Shown here one piece after another: positions 35,123-46,691 of a stretch of 64,000 nucleotides of DNA; within the stretch, counting starts at the first letter, position 1, and every line of letters starts with the position of its first letter. The stretch lies in NCBI GenBank assembly GCA_001600635.1, contig BCKL01000010.1, forward strand, positions 743,573-807,572, given 5' to 3'. The DNA comes from Leucosporidium creatinivorum (Eukaryota > Basidiomycota > Microbotryomycetes > Leucosporidiales > Leucosporidiaceae). The translations under genes and the position numbers were made by a program. Under the pieces are notes generated by a model. It made no database searches. It was not told the DNA's origin and saw nothing but the letters and a program-made list of their open reading frames with translations.

Positions 35123-35179
35123 CCGCGATCTCCAGATAGGATGATTCTATGTAATGATCGAAGTCTGGCGCCTTGCCAC
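35103..35179 (-). pseudogene. 5'-truncated tRNA-Arg(TCG) remnant
   Basis: From GTGGCAAGGCGCCAGA the sequence keeps the D-arm 3' side, an anticodon arm with TCG (35161-35159), a tRNA intron different from that of the 17.4-kb gene, variable region, T arm and 3' acceptor GGGGATC. The first 13 or so bases (5' acceptor strand and half of the A box) are replaced by unrelated sequence. The acceptor stem cannot pair and the A box is broken, so function is unlikely. Confidence 0.8.
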
Positions 35180-35587
35180 GGTCGGCCGAAGTTCTGCACC
35201 TCTTCAGAGCTTCAGGCGAGGACAGGGCACATGCTACGAACTCTGTGTAGCGTACAGAGTGACTAAGAGTCTCTACAGTCGTCTGAGACGCCGTACAGCT
35301 GGCTTGGGCTGGGCAGGAGAGACAACTCGCACCCTCGGCGCCAGTGCTGAGGTCAGGACTTGAGACTGGCTAGCTCTCGCGTAGCTGATCTACTACTCTC
35401 ACCTCATCATCCTCATGATTCGTCGTGCCCTCCACCCGTTACAGAGGACTAATCACCCTTCATAGCCCACCGCCGAGCTCATCAGCGCCATGGCAGGTCG
35501 ACCGAAGCGAGGCTGTGGGCTAGCGCCGGGCATTGTGGGCAAGACCAAGGTAGAAATGACGATAAAGTGCACATCCTCCAGCTACGA
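35180..35587. other. Spacer between repeat arm and UBX gene
   Basis: This 408-bp stretch has no supported gene. It should contain the 3' region of the FAF2-like gene. Confidence 0.45.
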
Positions 35588-37664
35588 CTAGTCCTCCTCC
35601 TCCTCCTCGTCGCTAGTCGTCTCCCCCAAGCTAATCCTCCGCTGCTCCAGCCCCTCGACGACCAAGCTCGCATCGGGGGCGAGCCACCCAACCTGCTCCA
35701 CTGTGCGACTACCCGCATCGCCGTCAATGTCGAGCATGTGTCGAGGGAAGGTGGCGGCGAGGCGGAAGGCGTAGATGTGCTCGTAGTCGGTCGGCGGGGA
35801 TGCTAGGAGGAGAGGACAGAGCGTCAGCGAGACCCGAGCCTACGAGACTCGATGCTGGCAAAGGTAAGGCCGAGATAGCTCACCTAATCTCTCGCCATCG
35901 TCGACCTCCAATGCACACTCAACGAAAGCGTACACACGCTCGACCGTCTCGGCGCTGCCGAACTTCCTCACTGCCCGCCGTCCATCTCCCAGCCGTACAC
36001 CCACCCTCGCCGTCCCCTTCTCCCCATCTCTCGGCTCCGCCTCCTTCTCCAACACCCCCCTCATCCACGCCCTCCACCGCCGACCTCCATCCCTCAACCT
36101 CGCCGCTTCAGCCTCCTTCCTCGCCTTCTCCTCTTTCTCCCTCTTCTTCCTCCCTTCCTCAGCCCGAGCTTTTACTACCCGCTCCTCATCCTTTCTCGCA
36201 GCAGCAGCGTACGCCCGATCCTGCTCCTCCCTCAACCGCCGCTCAGCCAGTCGAGTCTCCTTCTCTCCGCGCAGGCGCTGCAGAAAAGGACGGACGCGGG
36301 GGAGGACGACGGTGTTGAGTTGTGTGAGGAGGGTCGCGGCGGAGGTGGCGGTGGAGGGAGAGCCTTCGAGGCGGGAGATGACGGACATGAGAGGTGAGGA
36401 GGAGGAGGCTGAGTTGGGAGGGGGCTGGAGAGCGATGAAGGCGATGAAGGGGAGGGAGTACTGGTGAAGGAGCTTGGAGGCTGCGAGGGAAGTGAGGGTC
36501 AATATTTGATATTAGAGCGCCAGAAAGGGACAGCGCCGAGGAGAGCTCACCTTGGTAGGCGTCCTTGTCCCTCGTATCTCCACCCCAGACGACAATACTT
36601 TCCCTCGCAAGAGTCTTGGTAAGCTCCTCATCCGTGAGGACAGCCCTGCACAAGTGGAGAGGGTGTCAGTCTCGCTACAGGTCTCGGCTCGATGTGAACG
36701 CCGAAATTCACTTCTTCAGCTCCTCATCATACTGGTGCTCATCGCAAGTCAAGACGACCATGAGCACCTGTATATCGTCCTTGGCCTTCTTGACCGCCTG
36801 CTCATAGCCACACGCCTGAAAGTCGAGCAGCGTCCGAACTCCCGCTCCACCTGCACCAGCGCCTCCCCTCCTTTCCAATCCGCTCGAGCTGGAGCCAACC
36901 GCCACGCTCGAGCTAGCAGCACCGTCGTTCCTCCTTGACCAGCGAACCGCACCGGTGAGCTCTTCGACGGAGCGGATCCACCGTTCTGCGGCGCGGGCGG
37001 GGGAGAGTTGGGCGCGAGAGGGGGAGGAGGAGAAGGAGGGGCGGAGGGTCCAGACGGCGCCGGGACGGAGGTTGAGCAGGCGGGCTATCGTGAGGTGATT
37101 GTTAGTGGTTTGCTCGAGGTGCGAAAGGCTTCAGTACACACCGATAGCGCCGAGCAGAATCCCGACCGGCCACGAGATGAGTGTCAAGGGCAGCGTGACA
37201 AGCTATAGAAGGGCAGACGAGTCAGCAGTGCGCTACAGCGATGCTCATCGATAGCTTCACTCACCTGCCTGATCCACCACAGCGGCCCTCCTCCTCCCGG
37301 CTGGCCAAACGCGCCCGTCGCTGGCGGCATTCCAACCTGGCTGTCATCAATCCCAAACTGGTCCATCAATGGCCGTTCCTCCTCTTCCTCCTGCTCTGCT
37401 CTACCACTGCTGCCTGCTCCTGCTCCAGGTTCCCGGTCGTAGATCTTGGAGATGGCGGCCTGGGAGGAGGAGAGCGACGTGGGGGTCAGCCTTCTCTCCT
37501 CAAGTGCAGCTGTAGCTCAGCAAGAGTAGGCTTACGCTGAGATCCCAGTTGGTAGATTCGAGGATGGTCGTCGCCGTGTCCAAGTCCTCGGTAGCGGTGA
37601 TGGACTGGAAGGAGGCCAGAGTGTCGCGCTGGGAGGCGCTCAACGAGTCCAATAGATCCGCCAT
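35588..37664 (-). CDS. FAF2/UBXD8-like UBX-domain protein (ER-associated degradation)
   Basis: Multi-exon gene from ATG 37664 (MADLLDSLSASQRDTLASF) to TAG 35588 (ending TSDEEEEED). Residues 8-43 form a UBA-like domain. A hydrophobic hairpin (WWIRQLVTLPLTLISWPVGI, then LLGAIG) follows. Next comes a thioredoxin-like UAS domain (FQACGYEQAVKKAKDD, IQVLMVVLTCDEH, ESIVVWGGDTRDKDAYQ, LLHQYSLPFIAFIALQ), a long charged coiled coil and a C-terminal UBX domain (ARVGVRLGDGRRAVRKF). This is the UBXD8/FAF2 (Ubx2/Ubx3) domain order. Such proteins sit in the ER membrane or on lipid droplets as a hairpin and recruit Cdc48/p97 to ubiquitinated substrates. The acidic tail is a lineage feature. Confidence 0.88.
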
Positions 37665-38041
37665 GGCGCTGCAGCAGAGTAACTGTAGTGTTGCACTGTC
37701 CTGTAGCTTGCTCCTCGGAGGCCGAAAGCGAGAAGAGAAGACGAGCTAAGATGTGGGAGAGCGAGAGAGGCGGAGGGCTGAGTTCGGGCGACTTGGTGCT
37801 GAGTCAGCCGAGGTCGGGTCATGCACAACGTACAAAGTCGACTTGCCAGCATGTCAAAATGCAATGCCGAGCTCATAGCTGACTTGCAGTGCACCAGAAG
37901 CGTCCGCAGCAGGCTCTCGGCGATGCTCAGGCTCTCCCTCGCTAGCTCCAAGGTGTATAACAGTCCCAGTGTAGCAGTACACTCTAAATACGAAGCAAGA
38001 AACTATATAAAAACGGAAACAAGACACGATGCTATACCCCT
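37665..38041. other. Intergenic spacer (UBX promoter)
   Basis: This 377-bp stretch contains the presumed UBX-gene promoter and the 3' end of the glycosidase gene. No other feature seen. Confidence 0.5.
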
Positions 38042-40025
38042 CTACAACAACAAGCTCACACTAAGCGCCAGCCCCCCTGCGCCGAGCCAACTCGCTGCTC
38101 CTCCTCCCTTGACTCCCCAACTCGTCGGCGTAGCTGCATTAGCGGCCGTCTCGTCCGAGCCACCACTCCCAGGCTGTGAGCTCATCGCCTTCCAATCCCT
38201 CCATGCCGACTCCATGAGCAGTACGAACGCCTCGGCTTCGGGACTCGTCTTGCTTGAGCTGAGTTCCGCGCCGTAGGAAAGAGGGTCGACTACAGGGGAG
38301 AAGATACCCGTGGATGAGGAGATGTGGAGGTAGAGTGCTGAACGCGTGGATTCGGCCGCGGAGAGCGTCGAGGTTGAGAGACCGAGTTGGGCAAGGCGGT
38401 AGGAGACGGAGGTGAGGAGGGCGGCGGAGGCGGCGTCGCCGAAGGAGGAGGTTTCGTTCAAGTAATTGTTGAAGAGGCCGTCGCTCTGTTGAGTGTGGGG
38501 GAAGGATAAGATCAGCGGTGAGCCGGAGAGCGAACGACCGAGCGCCGAGCCGACAGATTGGAGCTGCAAGCTCGGTACCTCGGTCGCTCTGAGGTCGAAA
38601 TATGAAAGAGTTTACTCACCCGCTGAGTCTTGAACGCCGCTTCGACAATCTCCACGACCCAAGACGTGAGGTTGGCCGTCTGCGCCGAGTACTCGTCGGC
38701 GAAGGGCGAGTTCATGATGGTGGCAACAACCCTGAGCATGCCCGCTGCAGCCCATCCATTCCCTGTTATTCAAGCACGGCGTCAGCTTACTCATCTAGCA
38801 TCTGAGAAGCACCTCAGGCGCACCAGTAGCCCACAACCCATCGTCCGGCGACGTGCCCCAGATGATGTGCCGCCATAAGCCCGTCTCTGGTGTTCGGAGG
38901 TAGCGGCGGTAGAGCTCGCATTGGGTGTAAGCTTCTTGGATGAGGGATGAGTTGTCGTTGACGACGCCGTAGTAGGCCAGGAAGGGAGGGACCATGTCTG
39001 ATGAGAGGGGCGAGGTTCGGTCGAAGTCGAGGGGAAAGTCAGGTCGTCGGAGCGGAGAAGGAGGGAACGACAGGACGAGGAACGTCAGTCGGTGATTCAG
39101 GACCAGTACGAACCCGAATAGCCACTCACAGACAAAGTCCGACCTGTTCGAAACGAGCGCCGAGGGAAGAGGATCAGCTTCGGCTCGAATACCCTCACTC
39201 CCAACACCTCAGAACTCACCACAACGCCAACTGCTCCACTCTATGACTAATCGCGCCCGAATCTGTCCTCGGCGTATCCACCAACAACGCCTGCAACTGC
39301 TCCTCGGCGGCCTTCTCAAACATCGCCTTCTGTCCCCCCGAGCTCGTCCAATTGGCCAGCACGACCGCTACGCCCATACTTGCTGGATCTGCAGCTGATC
39401 CATCTGGCATGATTTGGAGGGAAGAGGCGGATTTGGCTTGGACGATGGGAGAGATGACCGAGAGGACGGAGGAGGCGATGGGCGTTGAGGGTGGGGGAGT
39501 GAAGGTTGTATAGAAGGGAGCAAGAGCGGGATAGTCATACTCTGTTAATGCTTGTAGTCTGGTACCGACCTCCCAGCTGTCAAGAGGCGAGAGACGAGAT
39601 TAGCGCGAGCCGTAGTTGAAGGAGACATCGTCAGAATTTGGGGCTCCTCGTGGCGGAGGCTCGGATTGAGGTGAGGTGGCGGTAGAATGCTACAGCAGAG
39701 CAGCAGCACCGTAGACCGAGCCTGTTAAAGCGCTACACCGCCCGCCTGATCCTCAACTTTGCCCCTCTCGCCTCCCCCTTCGTCGAAATCAAACTCCTCC
39801 GAAGGCGCCGCCTGCAACCCTCGTTCTGCACTTGCTGTGTACTCGACTACAGACTCACGTTTTGGTAGCCGTCTTGGCGAGTAAGCCTTTGATGAGGTTG
39901 GTCTTGCTGTTGGACAGTCCATCGACAGCGGAGGAGGCAGTCGCCCTGCGTTCAAGAGTGAGAGCGTGCGAAGCTGAAGCGAGCCAGAGGAGGAGGGGCG
40001 CCGAGAGGCGGGCGGAGAGCCTCAT
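38042..40025 (-). CDS. Secreted, probably GPI-anchored six-hairpin glycosidase (GH105/YteR-like)
   Basis: Starts at ATG 40025 with a signal peptide (MRLSARLSAPLLLWLASASHA) and a dibasic ERR site just after it. The core has MAVVLANWTSS-like and YYGVVNDNSSLIQEAY segments, then LWRHIIWGTSPDDGLWATGN, GWAAAGMLRVVATIMNSP and SDGLFNNYLNETSSFGDAAS, matching the fungal cell-wall glycosyl hydrolase YteR group of six-hairpin glycosidases. The C-terminus is Gly/Ala/Ser-rich and ends in a hydrophobic LALSVSLLL tail, typical of a GPI-anchor signal. Relatives cleave unsaturated sugar residues from pectin fragments; many fungal members are uncharacterised. Several short introns are present. The substrate is unknown. 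Confidence 0.78.
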
Positions 40026-41380
40026 GCGACGGCTTCGGCGCGAAGGCGGGCGGTCGGGCAAAGTACTCGGATGTACAGCGATGTGGTAGGAGTGCAAACA
40101 AACACCTTGAACGTGGTGAGAAAGCGGGAATCGAGGAATGGCGCAGGCTCTATCCGGCAAGTGCCTGCTTCCTGGGGCTGACGTCTACTATCTGTAGTTG
40201 AATAGACGGCCAAGCGAGTCGTAGTCGAGGAGCAAGAGAGTGGCGAGCGAGAAGAATTGAGGCGTCAAAAAGCTGTACAGACGTCAATGCCCAGCTTCGC
40301 CGAGAGCATCGGCTTCTTCGCCGAACTGACTCCTTCTTCGCCTTGATCAGCACTACAGGTCGCAGGATGGGCTCCGGGCTCAATGCAAAGTCTGACACTC
40401 CTACAGCCCTCTGGAATGCTCTCGTAGCTCACTGAACACTCGTCAACGCCCCATCGCCGAGCTGAAGTCGGGAGGGGCGCAGTAACCTGGGCACTGGGGT
40501 GACCGTTAGCTGGGCTATCGCCGAGCTTCCAGGCCAGGTGAACCTATAAAGATGCAGCTTGTCGACCCAAGGCAATTCCGACCAGAAATGAAGGTGAGGA
40601 GTCGGCAGCGAAGCACGAGGAAGGAAGACCGGCGCCGAGATGGAGAGGGCTGTAGGAGCTCATACCGAGGCGGTGTAGCCCGGGCGGCAGCGGCAATTCA
40701 TCACAGTGAGTATGAGTCATCTACTCGAACAGCTTTGGCCCCCCGAGACGGCGCAAAGCGAGGGTAAACTCGTTGCGAAGCTCAAGCCAGCGCCGAAGTG
40801 ACGGCCATCGCGCTCAAATTCGAGCACGATGCTGTAGAAAGGTGTCATAACGCTCACAGAGTAGCTGTACCTGCCCCTCAACATCTGTAGTTGAGCAGAA
40901 GCGCAACCGGCGATGTGTGATGCTCGGCTCAGCACGCGCGCCGGGTGTAAGTAGTGTAGACTGAGCCGGCAGGGTATAGCAGCTACCGATAGATACGATG
41001 CGAAGGCTCCCTGGCCAGCTAAGATGCAGCGAAAGGTGTTGAAGAGCAGCAACGCGGGCCGACAAAGTCTGAGCCAGAGCCGAGGGTGTGCTGAACAGCA
41101 GAAGGGTCGATAGAGCGCAGAGTTGGAGGTGCAAATAGGTGCGATTGTATTGACTAGCAAGGCCGAATATCATCCGCTACCAGAAATTGGGCTTTTAGTC
41201 GAAGGGTGCAGACCGAGAATCCTTGTTGCTCTCTCTCCCTCCGACCCTTCACTCCGCCTCCGCCGACCTCGTTCGGCGCTCCCTCTCAGTCGCTCGGCGC
41301 ACTCGCTTTACCGTCCTACAGCAAGAGCGTACAGCTGCTCTCCGCCCTCCCGCTCGGCGCGACTGTGTAAGCGAGCAAGC
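40026..41380. other. Divergent intergenic region, 1.36 kb
   Basis: This stretch lies between divergently transcribed glycosidase and Zn2Cys6 genes. Open frames of 70-147 codons occur on the minus strand but show no domain or splice support. It presumably contains both promoters and 5' leaders. Confidence 0.5.
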
Positions 41381-44300
41381 ATGTCTGCACCCGCTACGCC
41401 TTCGGGCACTCCTTCTCACTCGGGCACCCCTACCGACCCCAACAAGAGGCGCAAGATTGTCTCCTGCTTGGACTGCCACTCCCGCAAGGTCAAGGTACGT
41501 CTGATCCCGTACAGAACAGCGCAGAGACCACTCGGCGCCGAACGCATCTCAGCGGGATTGTTAGCCGCAGAGCTGACTCGCTCGGCCCGTTCTGCAGTGC
41601 TCCAAGGACCGCCCCGTGTGTGCTCAGTGCATCAAGCGTGGCAAGCAGGCTACTTGTACCTATGAGATTCCCGAGGACGAGCTCGACGAGGAGTATTATG
41701 CTCAGCTCGCCGCCGCTCCTGCTCCCAAACGTCAAGCCGTCGCGCCCAAGTCCGTCGTCTCGGGCTGTATAGCAGAGTATATTGAGCTGACTGTACCCTA
41801 TTATCACAGGGTCAAGGCTGCCCCCGTGCCCGTGGCGCCGGTCGTTCCCCCTCCGCCTCCTCCTCCAAAGCCTGTGCCAGTCCCTCGGCGCGAGGACGAC
41901 TTGCTCGAACGAGACGACCACTTGCAGCCTTTGCACTTGGAGAACATCTCGGCTTTGGGTTACTGTCGTACAGTGAGGTTTTCCTGCTCGCTCCTGTAGT
42001 CCTACACCGCTAACCAAGCCCTGCTTTTAGATCACCTCTCTGGACGACCTCTCGCCCGAAGTCAAGACCAACTCGAGCGGCCAAGTCATTGACCCCAGCG
42101 CTGGACTGCCCTTCCATCTCCCCGGCAAGGACTTGGCTCTCCCGCCGAGCTTCGCCCCCGCCGCTGTGCCCTTTCAGGACTGGGGCTGCATCCTCCCCGG
42201 CCGTCTCGAGATTGACGAGTGAGTTCGCGCGTTGTTTACCTGTGCCATCTCCGACGGAGCTGCAGCTGACCTGCTGCCCTTCGCTGTACAACTACAGGCT
42301 CGTCGGACTGTACCTCGCTCATGTCCAAGAAGCGCACCCCATCTACTCGCCCTCGGCCCTCAAGGCCCTCGTCATCGAACTCGTCGACGCCAGCCCCGAG
42401 CTGCGCAAGCTTCGTCAAATCGGCATGGCCCAGCTCTTGCTCGTCCTCGCCAATGGAGCTAGGTACTCCAAGATCACTGAACCTACTGCTGCTGCTTTCG
42501 GTGAGTCGACTTGGGCCGTCCAGCGCTCCCGAAGAGGCATCGCCGAAGCTGACCTTCCGCTCATTCACCCTTCCGCTAGTCGTCGCCGCTCGTCAGAAGC
42601 TCGCGTCTCAGGCTCACGTTCTCAACTCGGGAGTCATCCGCGCCCAGGCCCTCCTCACTGTCTACCTCCAGAGCACCCACCAGTTCAACGACGCTGGATT
42701 CGTCATTGAGGGAGCGATCCATGGAGCGCAGATGTTGGGCTACCACCTCGGTCAGAACGCTCAGCCCGTCTTGTGGTATGTTCTTGCATTCTCGGAGTCG
42801 TACAGCTCGAAGCAGGTGAGCTAACTTCCGTCCCGCTTCCTCTCGGCGCTCGCTTCAACAGGAACTGCGTCGTCCGCCTCGCCCTCCTCCACTCTCTCGC
42901 CACGGGAGCTCCTTCCTCGCTCTCCACCCTCCCTCTCTACACCCTCCCCGACACACCCTTCACCGAGCCCCTCCCTCCCTCCCTCCGCGCCTCCACCGCC
43001 TCGGTCGCCTCCTACTCCTTCACCAAAATCCTCAACGACGCCCTCGCCCTCGCGCGCACGACCGACCACGACCAATTCTGGTACTTGGAAACGAGGCTGC
43101 GGCAGTGGGCGCCGATGGTCCCGAGGAGTGAATTGGATAGTATCGTCAAGAAGCCGATTGTCGCGCTGCATGGGACGAGGGGGAAGAGTACGGTGCATGC
43201 TGCTGGGGAGGAGCAGAGCAGCGTCAAATACAGGCTGTACTACTGCCTCATGACGAGGTTCATCCTCCTCATCTTGAGGGCGCCGTTTGCGGCGCAGAGG
43301 GTCAGCAGTGGGGGAGGGGTGTATGAGACGAGGTATGGCAAGTGGGAGGAGGCGTGGAGGGATAGCCACGAGCTGGTCGAGGCGGCCGCGGCGTTGCATG
43401 AGCATTTCGAGGAGTTTGCGAGGGCCGAGGGGTGGATCAGTTTGGCGACGTTCAGCGTTACGGTGAGTGTTGGCTGTGTGCTCCTCAGCTCTCTCTTTGA
43501 GCTGAACTGACCTCTCCGACCCTCCTCGACACTCCAACAGCTCCTCTGCTCCATCTTCGCCCTCCGCTACCCCTGGTCCCCCTCGACCGAGCCGGCCAAG
43601 ATTCACCTCATGCGCCTGTCCATCATGTTCCACGACGCCTATCCCGAGGACGTCATCGCTCAACAAGGCTACAAGCTCGTCAAGCTCCTCGGTGGCAAGT
43701 ATGGGCACGAACGAGACCCGAGGAAGGAAGAGGATTCGACCAAGGTGGAGCAGGCTGGTGAGTTCGGTTCTCGGTCTCTCTCTCGGCTTCGGAGCGGCGG
43801 ACTAATCATCGATTACATCACACAGCGGCCCCTCTCGCCTCGTCGAGCGAAGCGCTCCCCCCTACCTCGACCTCCTCCATCCGCACTCCCCCCGTCGCCT
43901 CCCTCCCCCCTCCTAAAGCCCTCACGACCGCCGCCTCGCCCAACAAGCGCAAGCGGCCCCGTCCTGGCCCACACGAGCCTCTCCCCCCTCCCGACCACTG
44001 GACCTTCACCGCCGATCCTCATACCTCGTTGCATGATATCGAGTCCCTCACTGGTCATCTCCGAGGAGGAGGAGCAGAGTGGGTCGATGCGAGGTGGGTC
44101 GGGTGGATGAAGAGTTTGCCCGTGGTTAGGGGTGTGCAGGAGGAGAGGGAGTTCGAAGAGGTCGAGAGTGATTATGGCGAGTATGAGGAGGAGGAGGAGG
44201 AGGAGGGGATGGAGGTCGACGCGGAGGGGGATTTGGAGGTGGATGCCGAGGGGGAGGTGGACGCTGAGGGGGAGGTCGAGGAGATGATGGGTGGTATGGC

Positions 44301-44572
44301 TTCGCCGATGAAGGTCGAGCCCCAGCAGCAGCAGCAGCAGCAGCAGACGGTCAACCAGAATGGCGATATCGTCGTTCCCGTGGGAATCCCTCCCGTCAAC
44401 CCCAACCCCAGCCCCGCCCCGAGGCAGGCAGCGGCGCCCGTCGTTGGACCCTTCACCCCTGCGCCCGTCTACTCGATCCCTCAGCACTCGTTCCCCATCC
44501 ATCACAACCAGCAGCAACAGCAGCAGGCAACCCCGACCCACGCCCAGCAGCCGACCAACTACTTCCCCGTCC

Positions 44573-44609
<37 letters not shown>

Positions 44610-44640
44610 GTTCCAGCAGCAGCAACACGCGTTCCCCATC

Positions 44641-44671
<31 letters not shown>

Positions 44672-44690
44672 TCGGCCAGCCCGCTCTTCA

Positions 44691-44722
<32 letters not shown>

Positions 44723-44757
44723 CCCAGGAGAACGGCCACGGCATCCCCGGTCTCTAA
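41381..44757 (+). CDS. Zn2Cys6 transcription factor with fungal-specific domain and poly-Q tail
   Basis: ATG 41381 (MSAPATPSGTPSHSG) begins a Ser/Thr/Pro-rich leader. The binuclear zinc cluster CLDCHSRKVKCSKDRPVC, then AQCIKRGKQATC, is split by an intron after KVK, a frequent position in this family. The middle-homology (Fungal_trans-like) domain follows: HPIYSPSALKALVIELVD, QLLLVLANGARYSKITEP, LTVYLQSTHQFNDAGF, MLGYHLG. The C-terminal third is acidic and then very Gln-rich, with several CAG runs and a Gln-Ala repeat, and ends ENGHGIPGL. Nuclear sequence-specific regulator; the target genes cannot be told. It is divergent from the GH105-like gene, which could be a target but this is only positional. 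The 41.8-42.0 kb splicing is uncertain. Confidence 0.85.
44323..44734 (+). repeat. Cluster of CAG and CAGGCT tracts (poly-Q, poly-QA)
   Basis: Coding repeats in the Zn2Cys6 gene: CAG runs at about 44323-44346, 44642-44670 and 44692-44722, plus a (CAGGCT)n tract at 44574-44610 encoding alternating Gln-Ala. They are expected to be length-variable and to act in activation or condensate formation. Confidence 0.9.
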
Positions 44758-45574
44758 GGACCTGCCCTCGGTTGGGCGTCGATGTCGATGTGGAGGAGAG
44801 CAGACGACGAGATGTGATGGAGCGTTTCTTCTTGCTACCCCCCTACCCCTGACACCCTTTCCCCGTTTTTTTTGCCGTTCATTCGGTCGGTCGAGGCGAG
44901 GGCTTTTCTTTCCCCGTCTTGACTTTAGCCACCCCCTTCCACTCCTCGAGAAATTGTGCCAAACAACAGAATTGTGCTTTTACGTCTTTCGTCCGCTCTA
45001 CGAAGAGCGGTGAGCGAGAGCATGAGAGCCGAGAGCGAGAGGGAGCTCGGAGATGAGCGCCGAGCTGAGGGAGTCTCGGTGCTGAGGAGCTCGCTCGCTC
45101 GCTCGCTGAGAGGGATGGAGTCGCGAGGAGGGAAGAGAATTTCGAGTTGGAAGGCGTCGAAGACTACAAGCGGGCGCTGGGCGAGGGTCTTGTGAAGAGC
45201 GATCTCGAAGCGCGCCGAGCTGGTCGCTGAAGTCGGTGTTTCCTTGCTGAGTAAGCTTTAGGAAGCGAGGAGCGATGCGAACGTATGGGTGCGAGTCACA
45301 TGACTTATCAGGCTGTTCGTAAGAGCGGGCGTCTGCCTGCTGATGCGCGCTTCGAACGGCGCAGAGTTGAACGCCGAAGCCAGTTCGCCTCGCACTTGTC
45401 AACACCACGCTCAGCCTCTCATGCGACTGCTATGCTCTCTCCCTCGCAAACAAAGTCTCGGCCGATATGCTTGTAATGATATGGATGCACTTCTAGTCAC
45501 TGCTTTTGGACACTTCTCCTTCCTTCCTTCCTTGCTTCCTTCCTTCCTTCCCCTCCTCCTCCCGCTCCACCACC
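44758..45574. other. Convergent 3' region, 817 bp
   Basis: This stretch lies between the 3' ends of the Zn2Cys6 and riboflavin kinase genes. It contains a (CCTT)n-like tract at 45513-45551. No supported gene. Confidence 0.5.
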
Positions 45575-46691
45575 TTACTCCTCCTTCCTCCCATCGACCT
45601 TGACCCCCTTCACCCCTTGATCAACCTTCTCCCCGGGCCTGACCCTCACAGCATTAGGATCGCTCTCGGGCGGTGGGAGCGTGCTCGGGCGGGAGAAGAA
45701 GGCGTCCGAGGAGTAGAGCGAGTAAGAGGGCCGCGAGGAGGAGGACGAGGCGACGAGCTTGTCGGTGTTGATGTCGGCGATTAGGGCGTCTTGTTGAGGT
45801 GCGATTTCGTCGGAGGAGGAGGGAGGGAGGGAGGGAGGGAAGAAGGGAAGGTAGAGGGAAGGTAGAAGGGAGGTCAGCGCGAGGAGAGAGAGGACCAGGA
45901 GGGAGAGAGAGAGAGAGAGATGAGCCACAATAAACGCACCCAGACCAGCATAGTTGTACTCTGGCCGGATGAAGCCGAGCATGACGACTCGGAGCTCTTT
46001 GCCGTAGAAGTCGGAGGGGTACTCGTGCAGGATGTGGACCTCCTGTTTTCGTGTTCATAGAGCATATTTGCAAAGTCAGCTTACAGCTCTGAAAGAAACT
46101 CTCGCGCGCGTCGAGGCGAAACGAAGTCGAGTCGAAACTCACGGCAGTTCGAGTCTCATTGTTGTAGAAGGGGTTCCAGCCGATACTCATGACCATTGGC
46201 CAGACTTTATCGTGCTCGCCTGTGCTGCCTTCTCCCTCTCCCTCGGCGTTCTCCTGGTCCTGCTCCTCACTAAAGGCCGACCCCGACGCACCGCTGCTGT
46301 TGGGATCGAGCACTCGGGCATAGCCGTAGTAGACGCCCGTTTGGAGGGTCGTGGCGTAGGGTGCGATGGACGAGTCGGGCAGGTTGGCTGTTGGAGCAGT
46401 GTAGCGCAGAGAGGAGAGAGACATACGAGGTTAGCGAGCAAGAACGGAAGCACGCGATAGCTAGCTGAGCTAAGCTCTATCGCTGTAGTCCTACACCTCC
46501 CCGCTGCGAAGACACATACCAGTAGGACAGCCTAAATCTTTACTCCCCCGACCAAACCCCCTGGTGACCCATCCTTGCAAGTAAACGGGGTAAGGCTCTT
46601 CGGGCTGCTCTGGTCCGACGATGAGGGGTCGTGTAGCTGAGGGATCGTGCTGTAAGGGAGTGGTTGGTCGGGTGTTGAGCGTGTGTGGCAT
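45575..46691 (-). CDS. FMN1: Riboflavin kinase
   Basis: Phosphorylates riboflavin to FMN using ATP. Starts at ATG 46691 ([16 protein letters not shown]). The family core is clear: [28 protein letters not shown] (the nucleotide-binding PTAN motif), [44 protein letters not shown] and [12 protein letters not shown] followed by [11 protein letters not shown] Glu-rich insertion separates the YYGYARV strand from the SIGWNPFY strand. The C-terminal tail is Ser-rich and longer than usual, ending VKVDGRKEE. Exon joins are phase-consistent, with the first intron splitting the PTAN motif. The gene shares a 287-bp divergent promoter with RRP12. Confidence 0.93.
45820..45921. repeat. Purine simple-sequence tracts in an FMN1 intron
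   Basis: A GGAGGGAGGGAGGG run (about 45822-45842) and an (AG)n run (about 45899-45920) lie in the last intron of the riboflavin kinase gene. They are simple repeats prone to slippage. Confidence 0.8.

Noticed and set aside
43813-44739. Leu-rich minus-strand frame opposite the Zn2Cys6 gene
   Set aside because: The poly-Leu runs are simply the antisense of CAG repeats.
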